In this document: one piece after another, positions 34,724 through 44,100 of the stretch
Layout of the letters: every line of letters begins with the position of its first letter
How positions within the stretch are numbered: position 1 is the first letter of the stretch
Origin: Planctomycetes bacterium syqfu
Lineage (GTDB): Bacteria > Planctomycetota > Phycisphaerae > Phycisphaerales > Phycisphaeraceae
Length of the DNA: 64,000 bases
Direction: 5' to 3'
Assembly (NCBI GenBank): GCA_020974905.1
Contig: CP087563.1
Span: forward strand, 6,634,001 to 6,698,000
The notes under the pieces: generated by a model
Seen by the model: the letters and a program-made list of their open reading frames with translations, nothing else
What the model was told of the DNA's origin: nothing
The model's database searches: none
Position numbers and translations under genes: made by a program

Positions 34724-35404
34724 TCAGTGCCCGCCGGATTCCCAGTAGTAGTCGGGATGGAAGTCGCGTGAAACGAGGTAGGAACGGCTGCTTCCTGCCC
34801 GTTGGGGTGCATTGCCACTGAGTGTTGCAATGTGCCCGTCGAGCATGGAGATGTTCAGGGCGTTGTTGTGTCGGAAGGCAAAGTCGTACCACGAACCACC
34901 GTTGTGCCAGTTGTTGGTCGGATAGCCGCCTTGGAAGTTATTGTTTTTTTGCAGGTCATCCCAGAAGAGAACGAGTTTGGATAAGGGCGCGGTGAGGTTG
35001 TCGATTTTGCTTTGTGTGAAGCCGGACTTGGGACGGATGCGTCCGTTGCCGTTGGATGAATGTCCGCCGTACTCTTTACCCCATGGACTGGTTGAATGGG
35101 GCACATACTCCGGGCAGGGGGGCGTTTTGATGGTGTAACCGGTGCGCTGGACTTTCTTCAGACCATAATCATAGAGATAGTTCCACCAACTTGAATGACT
35201 GGAGAGATAGCCATGGTAATCCTGGGTGTACATCAGGCTGGCGGTCATCAGGAAACGAATCTGCGTTTGACATTGGACATTGCGTGCAGCTTTGCGAGCG
35301 TTGCCCAAAGCAGGTAGCAGGATGGCAATAAGCAGTGAGATAATCGAGATGACGACAAGGAGCTCGATGAGCGTAAAGCCGTTGATGTTTCTGCGTGTGG
35401 ACAT
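34724..35404 (-). CDS. Prepilin-like protein, module 1
   Basis: A 226-residue protein starting at ATG 35404. It has the type IV prepilin N-terminus: short basic leader, [21 protein letters not shown] with the cleavage after Gly and Glu5, followed by the helix [13 protein letters not shown]. The soluble C-terminal domain ends near [13 protein letters not shown], the beta-rich motif (FxDGHV-type) of planctomycete DUF1559-like proteins. Such proteins are processed by a prepilin peptidase and may form pseudopilus-like or surface structures. It lies between a LacI regulator and a hydrolase gene on the same strand. Confidence 0.9.
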   Translation of the reverse strand: MSTRRNINGFTLIELLVVISIISLLIAILLPALGNARKAARNVQCQTQIRFLMTASLMYTQDYHGYLSSHSSWWNYLYDYGLKKVQRTGYTIKTPPCPEYVPHSTSPWGKEYGGHSSNGNGRIRPKSGFTQSKIDNLTAPLSKLVLFWDDLQKNNNFQGGYPTNNWHNGGSWYDFAFRHNNALNISMLDGHIATLSGNAPQRAGSSRSYLVSRDFHPDYYWESGGH

Positions 35405-35467
35405 TTCAAACTCCATGTTCGTGGATGCGTCTTTTGGTTACCCCGGTCAAGGCAAACAATAAGTGAT

Positions 35468-35490
35468 GCAACAGGTACTGTTGATCAACC
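35468..35490. promoter_or_regulatory. Candidate operator upstream of prepilin-like gene 1
   Basis: CAACAG-GTA-CTGTTG (35469-35483) and the overlapping palindrome GTTGATCAAC lie 64-86 bases before the prepilin-like ATG, between it and the LacI regulator's 3' end. This is a plausible but weak operator candidate; no matching second copy was found. Confidence 0.35.
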
Positions 35491-35517
35491 ACGTCTTATT
35501 CAGTGTTTTCTTACAAT

Positions 35518-36603
35518 CTAACCCGACCCAACGACATGTTGCGTCGATACGGAATTTCCTTCCAAAATCTCCATCGGGATAAACACCCGGTGCGGCATGG
35601 GACTGATTTGTTTTTCCTGAATCATTTGGATCAGTCGCTCAGATCCTTTATGGCCGGTCTGGTAAGGGTGTGTCTTCAAGACCGTCGGCTTGATGTGATA
35701 CGACTCCACGTGATGGGCGCCAAAGGCAATAAAACTGTAATCCTCAGGGCATTTGAGATGATGCTTGGTGAGTACCAACTCCATGGCCAAAAAGGACTCG
35801 ACATAAGGCAAGATCACAGCGGGGGGACATTCACCGCTCAGAAGCCACTCCTCAAACGCACGGGCGACTTCCGTCATGTCCGTGTTCTTGGCACAGTGAC
35901 TGTGGAAGTGACCTTCACCCAGCGTGATGTCGGTCATGATCTTGGCACCGTGTTTGTTTTCCTGCCAGCTTTTGACCGACTGCGAACCCATCAGATAGCC
36001 GATCTCGGTAAAGCCACGATCCAGGAAATACTTGGCTGCCAACTGACCGCCCTGAATTGCATCACTGGTGACAATGTTGATCGGCAGGTCCATATGACAC
36101 GGACCCAGGAGCACCATGTTCTTGTTGATCTGATTGACCTTGGCGATCAAAGCTTCGGACGGGTTACCCATCATCAGAATCCCGTCAGCCTTGTAAAGCT
36201 GATCGAGAATGCGCTTGTTGATCGGATGTGAATCGGGCTCTCTGACGGACCATGTGCTGATGCGGTTGATTGCGATGTCCGTTGCAGCAAGATGGTTTTC
36301 GATCCCCTCAATCATGCGACTGAAGTGTGTCAATGCCATCATGTTCGCCTGCTCAGGCAAAGGGCAGAGCAAGGTCTCAATGTGAATCGTCTTTGCCTTT
36401 TTACGCGAAGCACGGGCCTGAGCTTTGCGTTCAATCGCCTGGGCGTCATAGCCAAGCTTTTGCACCACCGTGAACACACGCTTGGAAGTCCGCTCACTGA
36501 TCCGCGGGTGCTTGTTGAGCACGCGGGACACCGTGGACTGGGAAACACCCGCCCGTTTGGCGACGTCTGAAAGCGTGACATTGGTTGATGGTGACTGAGC
36601 CAT
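35518..36603 (-). CDS. LacI family transcriptional regulator, module 1
   Basis: A 361-residue repressor-type protein. The helix-turn-helix is VTLSDVAKRAGVSQSTVSRVLN at about residues 9-30 (hinge ISERTSKRVFTVVQKLGYDAQ), and the sugar-binding periplasmic-protein-like domain follows (NIVTSDAIQGGQLAAKYFLD, EDYSFIAFGAHHVESY). The ligand is unknown. It is upstream of a prepilin-like gene and a secreted hydrolase on the same strand and probably controls them. The minus-strand region before its ATG carries a repeated AATTGTGCA motif around 36661-36681. Confidence 0.93.
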   Translation of the reverse strand: MAQSPSTNVTLSDVAKRAGVSQSTVSRVLNKHPRISERTSKRVFTVVQKLGYDAQAIERKAQARASRKKAKTIHIETLLCPLPEQANMMALTHFSRMIEGIENHLAATDIAINRISTWSVREPDSHPINKRILDQLYKADGILMMGNPSEALIAKVNQINKNMVLLGPCHMDLPINIVTSDAIQGGQLAAKYFLDRGFTEIGYLMGSQSVKSWQENKHGAKIMTDITLGEGHFHSHCAKNTDMTEVARAFEEWLLSGECPPAVILPYVESFLAMELVLTKHHLKCPEDYSFIAFGAHHVESYHIKPTVLKTHPYQTGHKGSERLIQMIQEKQISPMPHRVFIPMEILEGNSVSTQHVVGSG

Positions 36604-36658
36604 ACTTACAGGTTATGCAAGTTTGCGGAGCAGTCAAAGCATAATCAGGAAAACTTTA

Positions 36659-36682
36659 AAATTGCACAATTATGCACAATTA
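36659..36682 (-). promoter_or_regulatory. Possible promoter/operator of LacI gene 1
   Basis: On the minus strand, AATTGTGCATAATTGTGCAA is a direct repeat of AATTGTGCA with 11-base spacing. Its second TTGTGC is followed 17 bases later by GATTAT, a possible -35/-10 pair for the regulator gene. The region is AT-rich. It is tentative. Confidence 0.35.
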
Positions 36683-36810
36683 GTCATTAAGATTGTGTTT
36701 AATAATATTTTAAGTTAATTGTTATGGTGTTTTATGCAGTTGATATGTGCAAAATCTGCCGTATTGTGTATGTGCACTTGACGGATTTGAATGCGATTAT
36801 GCAGCAATTT

Positions 36811-37377
36811 TCAAGAACGCGGGTGGGAGACGAGGCCTAAAACCACACCCACCAGGCCAAGCAGCATCACCCATGGGCGCAGGCTGCCGGTGGTCAGTCG
36901 GACGAATGCCGTGTCCAACGGTTGCGGGGGTTGGTTCAGAAGGGGCATTTGACCGGGTTGAAGTACCGAATCAAAAACGTCCTGCCCGGACGCAGACGCC
37001 GAAGTTGGCGCAGAAAACCACCCGTCGGTTTGCTGGGTGGTGTAGGTAGGTTGACCGACGGGTGGCAGGGGTTGATCTGGATGTAGGGGGCCGGTCCCTT
37101 GCGGGATGAGCCCAAGTTGCGTGTAGGCAAGACGTTCGAGCAGGATGGGGTCTTCAGCATCCAGCGCCTTGTCGAACCTACTGTAAATACCCGCTTGATC
37201 TTCGAGCAGATGCATCTGCGAACTGAGCGTCTGCTCACGCCACTGCATCATGCGATATTCCTGCAGCGCAGGCATCAGCAGGCAGGCCATCACCGTCCCC
37301 AACCCAGCCAGCAGAAACACCCAGCCGGGCAACAACTGGACCAGTGATTTAAAGATTGTTCGATCTGAATTACTCAT
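36811..37377 (-). CDS. FtsB/DivIC-like (septum formation initiator) membrane protein
   Basis: A 188-residue protein. The N-terminal TM helix (residues about 15-37, LLPGWVFLLAGLGTVMACLL) is followed by a coiled-coil segment (YRMMQWREQTLSSQMHLLEDQ) and DPILLERLAYTQLGLIPQG, the ERxARxxLGLxxPG-like signature of FtsB/DivIC/FtsL-type division proteins. A second TM helix lies near the C-terminus (LRPWVMLLGLVGVVLGLV), which ordinary FtsB lacks. The Gln/Pro-rich linker between is low-complexity. The division role is inferred. Confidence 0.55.
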   Translation of the reverse strand: MSNSDRTIFKSLVQLLPGWVFLLAGLGTVMACLLMPALQEYRMMQWREQTLSSQMHLLEDQAGIYSRFDKALDAEDPILLERLAYTQLGLIPQGTGPLHPDQPLPPVGQPTYTTQQTDGWFSAPTSASASGQDVFDSVLQPGQMPLLNQPPQPLDTAFVRLTTGSLRPWVMLLGLVGVVLGLVSHPRS

Positions 37378-37785
37378 CGTCTATTCTTTTTATCGTCTTT
37401 TGTGACTTTTTTTCATCAACATGACTTTTGTATTTTTTACAGAGTTCGGGCAATTTGGCCAGAAAATCTGATTTCAAGGCAGTTTAACCGCCAAGACGCC
37501 AAGAACGCCAAGATATCAAGACAGAGAAAGACCTAAATTACCGTAGCGAACTCATAAAACAGCGATCATATCAGCAAAACAGGTGGCTTTGCCGAATGCT
37601 GTTTGTATGTTTTTGTTTCATGTCATCGACTCTCTTAACTTGGCGTTCTTGGCGTCTTGGCGGTTAAAAATGACTTCACTCAAATCCAGAAATCCCACAA
37701 TAGACTTCAAATCTGCTTTTTTTCATGGTATCATCTCCGATTCGCCATAAACTGACCCCCCGGAACCCAGCCCCCGGACACCGCC
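37378..37785. repeat. Fold-back element, ACCGCCAAGACGCC family, copy C, in a divergent gap
   Basis: The 408-base gap between the FtsB-like gene and miaB contains TTTAACCGCCAAGACGCCAAG at 37481-37501 and its inverted partner CTTGGCGTCTTGGCGGTTAAA at 37650-37670, with inner AACGCC/GGCGTT extensions. The ~100-base spacer (AAACAGCGATCATATCAGC) has no open frame of interest. It is the same general fold-back type as the ACCACAGAG elements at 15068, 17339 and 40687, with a different arm sequence. Confidence 0.75.
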
Positions 37786-39360
37786 ATGACTGATACACAA
37801 GACACATCCCGACAGGTTTACCTCGAAACGTTCGGCTGCCAGATGAACGTGCTCGATTCCCAATTAGTCAAGAGCCAGCTTACCGGCCTGGGCTATCAGT
37901 TCACCGACAACTGGAAGAAAGCTGACGTCATCCTCTACAACACCTGTTCCGTTCGCGAACATGCTGAACAGAAGGTCTACAGCCGCATTGGGATTGTCTC
38001 CAAATACAAAAAAGAACAGCAGAACCGCAACATCATCCTCGGTGTCATCGGTTGCATGGCTGAACGCGAAGGCACTGACATGGCGGTCCGTCATCAGGAT
38101 ATCGACCTGCTCTGTGGCCCCGGTGAACTCGATAAAGTCCCCATGCTCATCGACAATGCCATCAAGACCCATCCCGACTTCCGTGGCGGGAAAGCCAATG
38201 TCCGCGCAGCACTGCAAGGCAATACGCATCGTCGATCCTCCACCTTTGCAGCAGCCGAAGACGAACTGGAAATGCTCGACCTGGCGCGCAGCTTCTCACC
38301 GGACGAACATGCCGGCTCAGCCTACGTCCGAATCACCCGTGGCTGTAACAAGTTCTGTACCTACTGCGTGGTCCCCAACACCCGTGGTGCTGAAGTGCAT
38401 CGTCCGCCGCAGCACATCATTGATGAATGCAAAAAACTCGTGGACTCAGGCGTCATTGAAATCACGCTCCTGGGACAGACGGTTAACCACTACCACTATG
38501 ACAACGCTGCTGCCGTGATGTCCGAACATGGTCACGCTCAACCGCAGGTCGGCAGTGTCATCACCATCAACGGTTCGCGCAAGAGCAGTGACGATGTGAC
38601 CACCTTTGCCAACCTGCTTCACCGGATTCATGAAGAAGTGCCCGGCCTCAAGCGTCTGCGTTTTGTCACCAGTTTTCCGCGTGACTTTGGTGATGACATT
38701 TTACAAGTCATGCGTGATAGCCCGCGCATCTGCCAATACCTGCATTTGCCCGTACAGTCCGGCTCGGATCGTGTGCTTAAGCTCATGAATCGTGACTACA
38801 CCGTGAGCATGTTCCAGGACCTGCTCGGCCGCGTGCGTCACTACCTGCCCGACTGTCAGATTGCATCGGACCTCATCTGCGGTTTCCCCACCGAGACCGA
38901 AGAAGATCACCAGATGACCGCGAAACTGCTTGAGGAAAGTCGCTTCAAGAACTGCTTCATCTTCAAGTATTCCCCACGCCCTGGCACCGCTGCCATCGAG
39001 CGTTTTGAAGATGATGTCGATGAAGCAACCAAGAAGCGTCGCAACAACGAACTCCTGGCCATCCAGAACAAGGTCTCCACGCAGATTCATCAATCGATGA
39101 TTGGCAAGACGGTGCGCGTGTTCGTTGAATCGCTGAGTAAGCAATCGCAAAAGGAATCGGTCAGTGCTGCAGACCCGTCGATCACCCTCGGCTGGGAAAA
39201 GCCCCGCAGCACCACACAGCTTTGCGGTCGCACCGACGGAGACCTCATCGTCATGCTCGACGGTGATACCTCCATGATCGGCAGCATCGTCGAAGCCCAG
39301 ATCGATTCCGCCATGCCGCTAACGTTGTTCGGTAAACTCATCGGTGAACCCGTCGGTTAA
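37786..39360 (+). CDS. miaB: tRNA-2-methylthio-N6-dimethylallyladenosine synthase MiaB
   Basis: A 524-residue radical SAM methylthiotransferase that converts i6A37 to ms2i6A37 in tRNA. The N-terminal UPF0004 domain supplies auxiliary-cluster Cys18 (TFGCQMN), Cys54 (NTCSVRE) and Cys90 (GCMAERE). The radical SAM motif RGCNKFCTYCVVPNTRG holds Cys187, Cys191 and Cys194. A TRAM domain is at the C-terminus. A ~25-residue polar insertion (SVITINGSRKSSDD) near 240-262 makes it longer than the usual 440-480. ATG 37786 follows a weak ribosome binding site. Confidence 0.95.
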   Translation: MTDTQDTSRQVYLETFGCQMNVLDSQLVKSQLTGLGYQFTDNWKKADVILYNTCSVREHAEQKVYSRIGIVSKYKKEQQNRNIILGVIGCMAEREGTDMAVRHQDIDLLCGPGELDKVPMLIDNAIKTHPDFRGGKANVRAALQGNTHRRSSTFAAAEDELEMLDLARSFSPDEHAGSAYVRITRGCNKFCTYCVVPNTRGAEVHRPPQHIIDECKKLVDSGVIEITLLGQTVNHYHYDNAAAVMSEHGHAQPQVGSVITINGSRKSSDDVTTFANLLHRIHEEVPGLKRLRFVTSFPRDFGDDILQVMRDSPRICQYLHLPVQSGSDRVLKLMNRDYTVSMFQDLLGRVRHYLPDCQIASDLICGFPTETEEDHQMTAKLLEESRFKNCFIFKYSPRPGTAAIERFEDDVDEATKKRRNNELLAIQNKVSTQIHQSMIGKTVRVFVESLSKQSQKESVSAADPSITLGWEKPRSTTQLCGRTDGDLIVMLDGDTSMIGSIVEAQIDSAMPLTLFGKLIGEPVG

Positions 39361-39564
39361 GCATTCCCCGATTTAGCAGCATCAGTTGTGATGCGCCATG
39401 TCATGTTGAACTGATGCGATTTATCACATACCCCAATAGCTGCAACATTGCGTGTTGCTGTTGTGTTGCAGACACAAATCAATCCGACCCATCCAATCGG
39501 TGAAAACAATTTAAAATGCGATATGCTTATACCTATCGCATTACCTTTTCACGGACGAACCGAC

Positions 39565-40674
39565 ATGCCTTCACTCATCTTCGACGCCCATCTCGACCTG
39601 GCCTGGAACGCACTGCAATATGACCGCGATCAACGGCTCGATGTCATGCAGATGCGGTCACTCGAATCCCACATGATCACCGACACGCGCGGTCAATGCA
39701 CCGTGAGCTTGCCGGCCATGCGGCAGGGCGGTGTGGCACTCTGCTGTGCGACCTTACTCGCCCGTGTACTCCCCAACGGTTTTGGTCAGCCCCAGCATCC
39801 ATCCCAACGTACACCCAAAGTCGCCTTCGCCCGTGAGGATATCGACTTTGCAGACAGCACCATCGCCTACGGCACGGCCTACGGGCAACTCGGTTATTAC
39901 CGACTCCTGGAATCCATGGGTGAGATCACACTCATCACCCATCAACAACAACTCAAAAACCACATCACCAACTGGCAACCCACCTCACCCATCGGCGTGA
40001 TCCTCTGCATGGAGGGGACCGACCCCATCGTTACCCCCGATCAGGCAAAGCACTGGTTCGACCTTGGCATGCGCATTGCCTGTCTTGCACACTTTGGCCA
40101 AAGCGCCCATGCCATGGGGACCGGCTTTGACGGACCGTTAACCCCAGCAGGTGTCGAACTCGTCAAACAATTCGACGAACACGGCATTATTCTCGACCTC
40201 GTCCACACCGCCGACCTGGCCATCGATCAAGCGTTGGACTTGTACAGCAAACCCGTGTGTGTCAGCCATGCCAATGTCCGCAGTCTCGTCAAAGGGGATC
40301 GCCAACTTTCCGATGGTCAGATTCAACAGGTTGCAAACCGCAACGGTGTCATTGGTATGGCCATGTACAACAACATGATCAAACCCACTGATCCCAACAC
40401 CAAGCTCCAACGCGAACAAGTCAGTCTCACCGATGTTGCCAATCATATCGACCACATCTGCCAACTCCTCGGCAATGCCAACAACGTCGGTATCGGTTCG
40501 GACATGGACGGCGGCTTCGGCGTCGACAGTATCCCACGTGAACTGCAAACCATCGCCGACCTGCCCAAACTCGCAGACACCTTAAACACCCGCGGCTTCA
40601 CCGACGAAGACATCAACAAAATCATGATCGGCAACTGGGTGAGGTTCTTCACGGACAATTTACCAGTCATGTGA
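39565..40674 (+). CDS. M19 family dipeptidase (membrane dipeptidase-like)
   Basis: A 369-residue dinuclear-zinc dipeptidase. I start at ATG 39565, since residues upstream in the open frame (from 39448) are not conserved-looking. Zinc ligands are in SLIFDAHLDLAWN (His9, Asp11), MEGTDP, the later LDLVHTADLAI and PVCVSHANVRS His residues, and GIGSDMDGGFG Asp. It cleaves dipeptides, including D-amino-acid-containing ones in some homologues. There is no signal peptide. It is convergent with addA. Confidence 0.85.
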   Translation: MPSLIFDAHLDLAWNALQYDRDQRLDVMQMRSLESHMITDTRGQCTVSLPAMRQGGVALCCATLLARVLPNGFGQPQHPSQRTPKVAFAREDIDFADSTIAYGTAYGQLGYYRLLESMGEITLITHQQQLKNHITNWQPTSPIGVILCMEGTDPIVTPDQAKHWFDLGMRIACLAHFGQSAHAMGTGFDGPLTPAGVELVKQFDEHGIILDLVHTADLAIDQALDLYSKPVCVSHANVRSLVKGDRQLSDGQIQQVANRNGVIGMAMYNNMIKPTDPNTKLQREQVSLTDVANHIDHICQLLGNANNVGIGSDMDGGFGVDSIPRELQTIADLPKLADTLNTRGFTDEDINKIMIGNWVRFFTDNLPVM

Positions 40675-40686
40675 TCAGAATTTCTG

Positions 40687-40880
40687 CCACAGATGCACAC
40701 AGATAAACACAGATGAAAAGACAATTCTCACGCCCGCTTCGCTCAAGCCGCAGAGACGCAAAGAAAGACAAAATCGGGATTAAATTTTCTTTGTTTTCTC
40801 AACTTGGCGTCTTTGCGGCTTGGCGTGAGTCTCTGACTTACTGCCTTGATCTGTGTTTATCTCTGTGCCTCTGTGGCTAA
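40687..40880. repeat. Fold-back element, ACCACAGAG family, copy D
   Basis: The left arm CCACAGATGCACACAGATAA and the right arm TTATCTCTGTGCCTCTGTGG are inverted, with a second inner pair CTCAAGCCGCAGAGACGCAAAG and CTTTGCGGCTTGGCGTGAG. It is closest to copy B at 17339-17528. It lies between convergent genes. Confidence 0.85.
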
Positions 40881-40934
40881 ATTCTTAAAACCCCGGATTG
40901 TTTCAAGCAATTGATCTCTACAACACCATTGATT

Positions 40935-41027
40935 TCGTCATTCCCGCGCAGGCGGGAATCCAGTGGCATTCTGTGCGCAGTTGCATATTCCACTGGACTC
41001 CAGACTTCCGGGGCGCGGGAGTGACGA
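40935..41027. repeat. Interspersed inverted repeat, copy 3 of 3
   Basis: CGTCATTCCCGCGCAGGCGG and CCACTGGACTCC...GCGCGGGAGTGACG. The right arm is slightly diverged (CAGACTTCCGGGGCGCGGGAG). See 8411-8500. Confidence 0.85.
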
Positions 41028-41067
41028 GAAGCTGAAGGTTGATTCGTTAAAATACTCTAAATGAGTC

Positions 41068-41110
41068 TTATCTCTGCCTTTTTCAGGCTCTGTGTCTCTG
41101 TGGTTAAGAC
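41068..41110. repeat. Half copy (E) of the ACCACAGAG fold-back element
   Basis: CTTATCTCTGCCTTTTTCAGG followed by CTCTGTGTCTCTGTGGTTAAGAC, nearly identical to the right half of the element at 15113-15165 (with an 8-base deletion). It ends 6 bases before the addA stop codon and has no left arm. Confidence 0.75.
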
Positions 41111-41115
41111 AAAAA

Positions 41116-44100
41116 TCAAACGTCCTTCACAACCCCATCCCGCACAAAAATCAGTTTTGCTTTGACCTTCGTCATAGGCAATTTACGCATCGCTGCTAAC
41201 GCCTTGCGGTAAGCCTGAATCTGCGGACGGTAGTGATCAACCAATGCATCGTAGCCATCTTTTCCGGGGGCTTCCGGGTGGGGCGTGTCGGTTTTGTAAT
41301 CCAGAATCATGGCGCGGTCCGGCCAGATATGCACGCGGTCAAGCTGGCCTTGCACCAGTCTCCCGTCCATGACCACCGCAAAACTCTTTTCCTGCCAAAG
41401 CTGACATTGATCATCATCCCAATCCGCAGGGCGTGTTAACGCATTAATCACCGCAGGCATTTGCAGCATGCCCATGAAACTCTCGGTGAACTCTGGCTCG
41501 TGTTCCAAGCCTTCAGCATCGAGCATCGCAATGAGTTGCTGACGGTCGGGCAATGCGATGTTATCACCGAGCCAGTCCACTTCTTCAAAGAGTCGATGGA
41601 TCACTGTGCCCCGCGATTGGCCCGAGGACTTACTCAATGCCAACAGGTCCGCGACGTTGACACTACCACCGCCTTCGAGTTGCGATGGGGCGATGCGTTG
41701 AAGCGAGCGTTTACCCGTGGTGGACTGGAGTTTGATGGTTGCGGTCTTGTGCGGATCAACCAGATGCTCGCGGGTTTTCTTGCGTGGCGGGCGTTGGCGA
41801 ACTTGATGCCAATGTGGATCACCATGCGTGTAAAGCACGCGGCCTGCGTCAGGTTCGATTTGATCGGGGGACAGCAACGCATGTCGAAGAATCGCAGCAG
41901 CGGAGGAGTCGGTGTAACCGGCGGTTTTGAGTTTGTCACCTTTTTTATTCAGTTGCAGCGGTTGGGCGAAGAGATACATCGCATGCTTGGCACGCGTCAT
42001 CGCCACATACAGTCCGCACAGATCATCACTGAATCGACGCTGCCATTCCTGTGCATGGGCTTGAACCAATGGTGCATAGGTCTGACGCAATTCCTTGTAG
42101 CCCGACGCATACACATACGCTACCGGGTCCGTGGGTGTGGGGCGGGTGAGGAAACACGTGCTCTGATGCATGTATCCAAGCTGCTTGCTGAGGACCGGCA
42201 GGATCACCGCATCAAACTCCAAACCTTTTGACTTATGCACCGTCATCACCTGCACCGGTGATTGCTGACTGATGGGGACCTGCTTGGAGCGCACATAACT
42301 GGAAAAGTCCGACGGTTTGAGGCTTGCGGATTGTGACGCTTCAAAGTTCGTTGCCAATTGGACGAGTAATGTCAGACGCTCACTGCCACGCGCATCAGCG
42401 TGTTCTGATAGCCAGTTGGCCCATTGACCGATGAGTCGCGGGTAACCGAGTCCTGCAAGCTGCACGCGAATCCGCCAGGCGATGGGGTTCACATCGGTGC
42501 GCGTGTAACCGGTCATGCCCAGGTATTGACCCAGTGGTGAATTGAGCACTTCAAACGCCGCTGCCGAGTTGTCCGGCCTGTCTGCCATGTACAGGGCAGC
42601 AAGGATGCACGACACTGCCGGATCATCATGCAGGTAAACCCCGCCTTCGCTGGCAACGTCAATATGCAGCGTCCGCAGCCGCGTCATGTACTTCTGGACA
42701 TCCGCATTTTTCCAGACCAGAACACCGATAGTCTGATGCGGTGCTTGGTGATGTAATGCCGCGATGTGGTTACAGACATCAATGGTGTGATCATCCATCG
42801 CCGGATCATCTTCGGTGTCCATGGGTTGGTCGTCAGGGACAACTTCGACATTGCCGGTGACTTCAAAATGGACATAGCCGGGTAGGTCGCGGGCAGCCTC
42901 GTGATCCGCAAAACCCTTTTGCCAATCGTCGGACCATTCGACCAGTTCATCACTACCAAGGCCTGCATTTTGCGCCAGTTGATTGAACGTGAGGTTCACT
43001 GCATCGAGCACGATCTGACTGGAGCGATAGCTTAAATCCATCGAGACCATCGCAGCGTCCGGGAGATTCAGATCCTGGCCGATATGATTGAAAATTTCCG
43101 CACACCCGCCACGCCAACCATAAATCGCTTGCTTGATATCACCGACGCAGAAGAACCGACGGCTTGCATACTGGTCCACATGCGAACAGATTTCCAGCGC
43201 CTGTTCGCGGAGAATATTCCATTGTTGCAGGCTGGTATCCTGAAATTCATCGAGCATCATGTGATCAATTTTTTGATCCATGCGATAGGCAAGGTCGGAA
43301 ATAAACGCTGCATCCGGATCGGAAAAAGCCTGTTCCAATTTCTCGGGGATATCGCTGTGCATCAGCGCACGTGCATCCAGTCGCAGTTGATCAAACACCT
43401 GCGCATACTGCTTGGCAAGGGTGTACCGCGCCAGGTTCAACTGCTTCTGTTCATCGAGTAACGCACCACGGGCATGCTGAATAAGCAGGTCATACGTACG
43501 GATCAGGGGTTCAGAAAGCTGGGCGCGATTGAAAATGTCTTTGCCTTCACAACGCGCTTTGGCGATCCCGTTTTTAATGAACTCACGCCAATTGTTTTCC
43601 TCGATGAGCACCTGATCCTTAAGCCATGCCTTGGAGGCAACGAGCTGCGGACTGCCATCCTTTTTCTTGGGCAGTTCGTCTTCAAGTGATGCGTGGATTT
43701 GAGCCAGTTGTTTTAAGCCATCGTCATCAAGCATGCCATGTGTGTCATAGTGCGTCCACTGATCTTCATCGGGCGCGAGTTTGTAGACATCGTAGAGATC
43801 ACTGACGATGTTTTGCAGGATGGAGACCACCTTGCCACCACCTGCAGCATTGCTGTGATACAGTCTGCGCATCAGGTCCAAGAGTACGAACGGCTCGTTG
43901 GCCGTGAGGACCTGTTCAATCGCCTGTTGCTGAAGCTTGAGCATGGCAAAGTCGTTGGACTCAAAAATCTGCGCGTTGGATGGCAGTTGCAATTCCATCG
44001 CAAAGCATCGCCCCATTTTCTGAAACAGACTGTCGAGCGTGCTGATCATCAGCCGATGCAGGTTCGTTGTCAGCGATTTGAGAAACGGCGTTAAAGCCTT

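Larger units (their letters stand above)
40675..41115. other. 441-base gap filled with three interspersed elements
   Basis: Between the M19 gene and the addA 3' end. It holds the ACCACAGAG-type fold-back copy D (40687-40880, CCACAGATGCACACAG to CTGTGCCTCTGTGG), the 40935-41027 inverted repeat copy 3, and half copy E of the 15068 element (41068-41110, TTATCTCTGCCTTTTTCAGG). No gene. Confidence 0.8.

Noticed and set aside
8411-41027. Inverted repeats as insertion sequence ends
   Set aside because: The copies are about 90 bases with no transposase and no visible target duplications, so they are annotated as non-autonomous repeats only.
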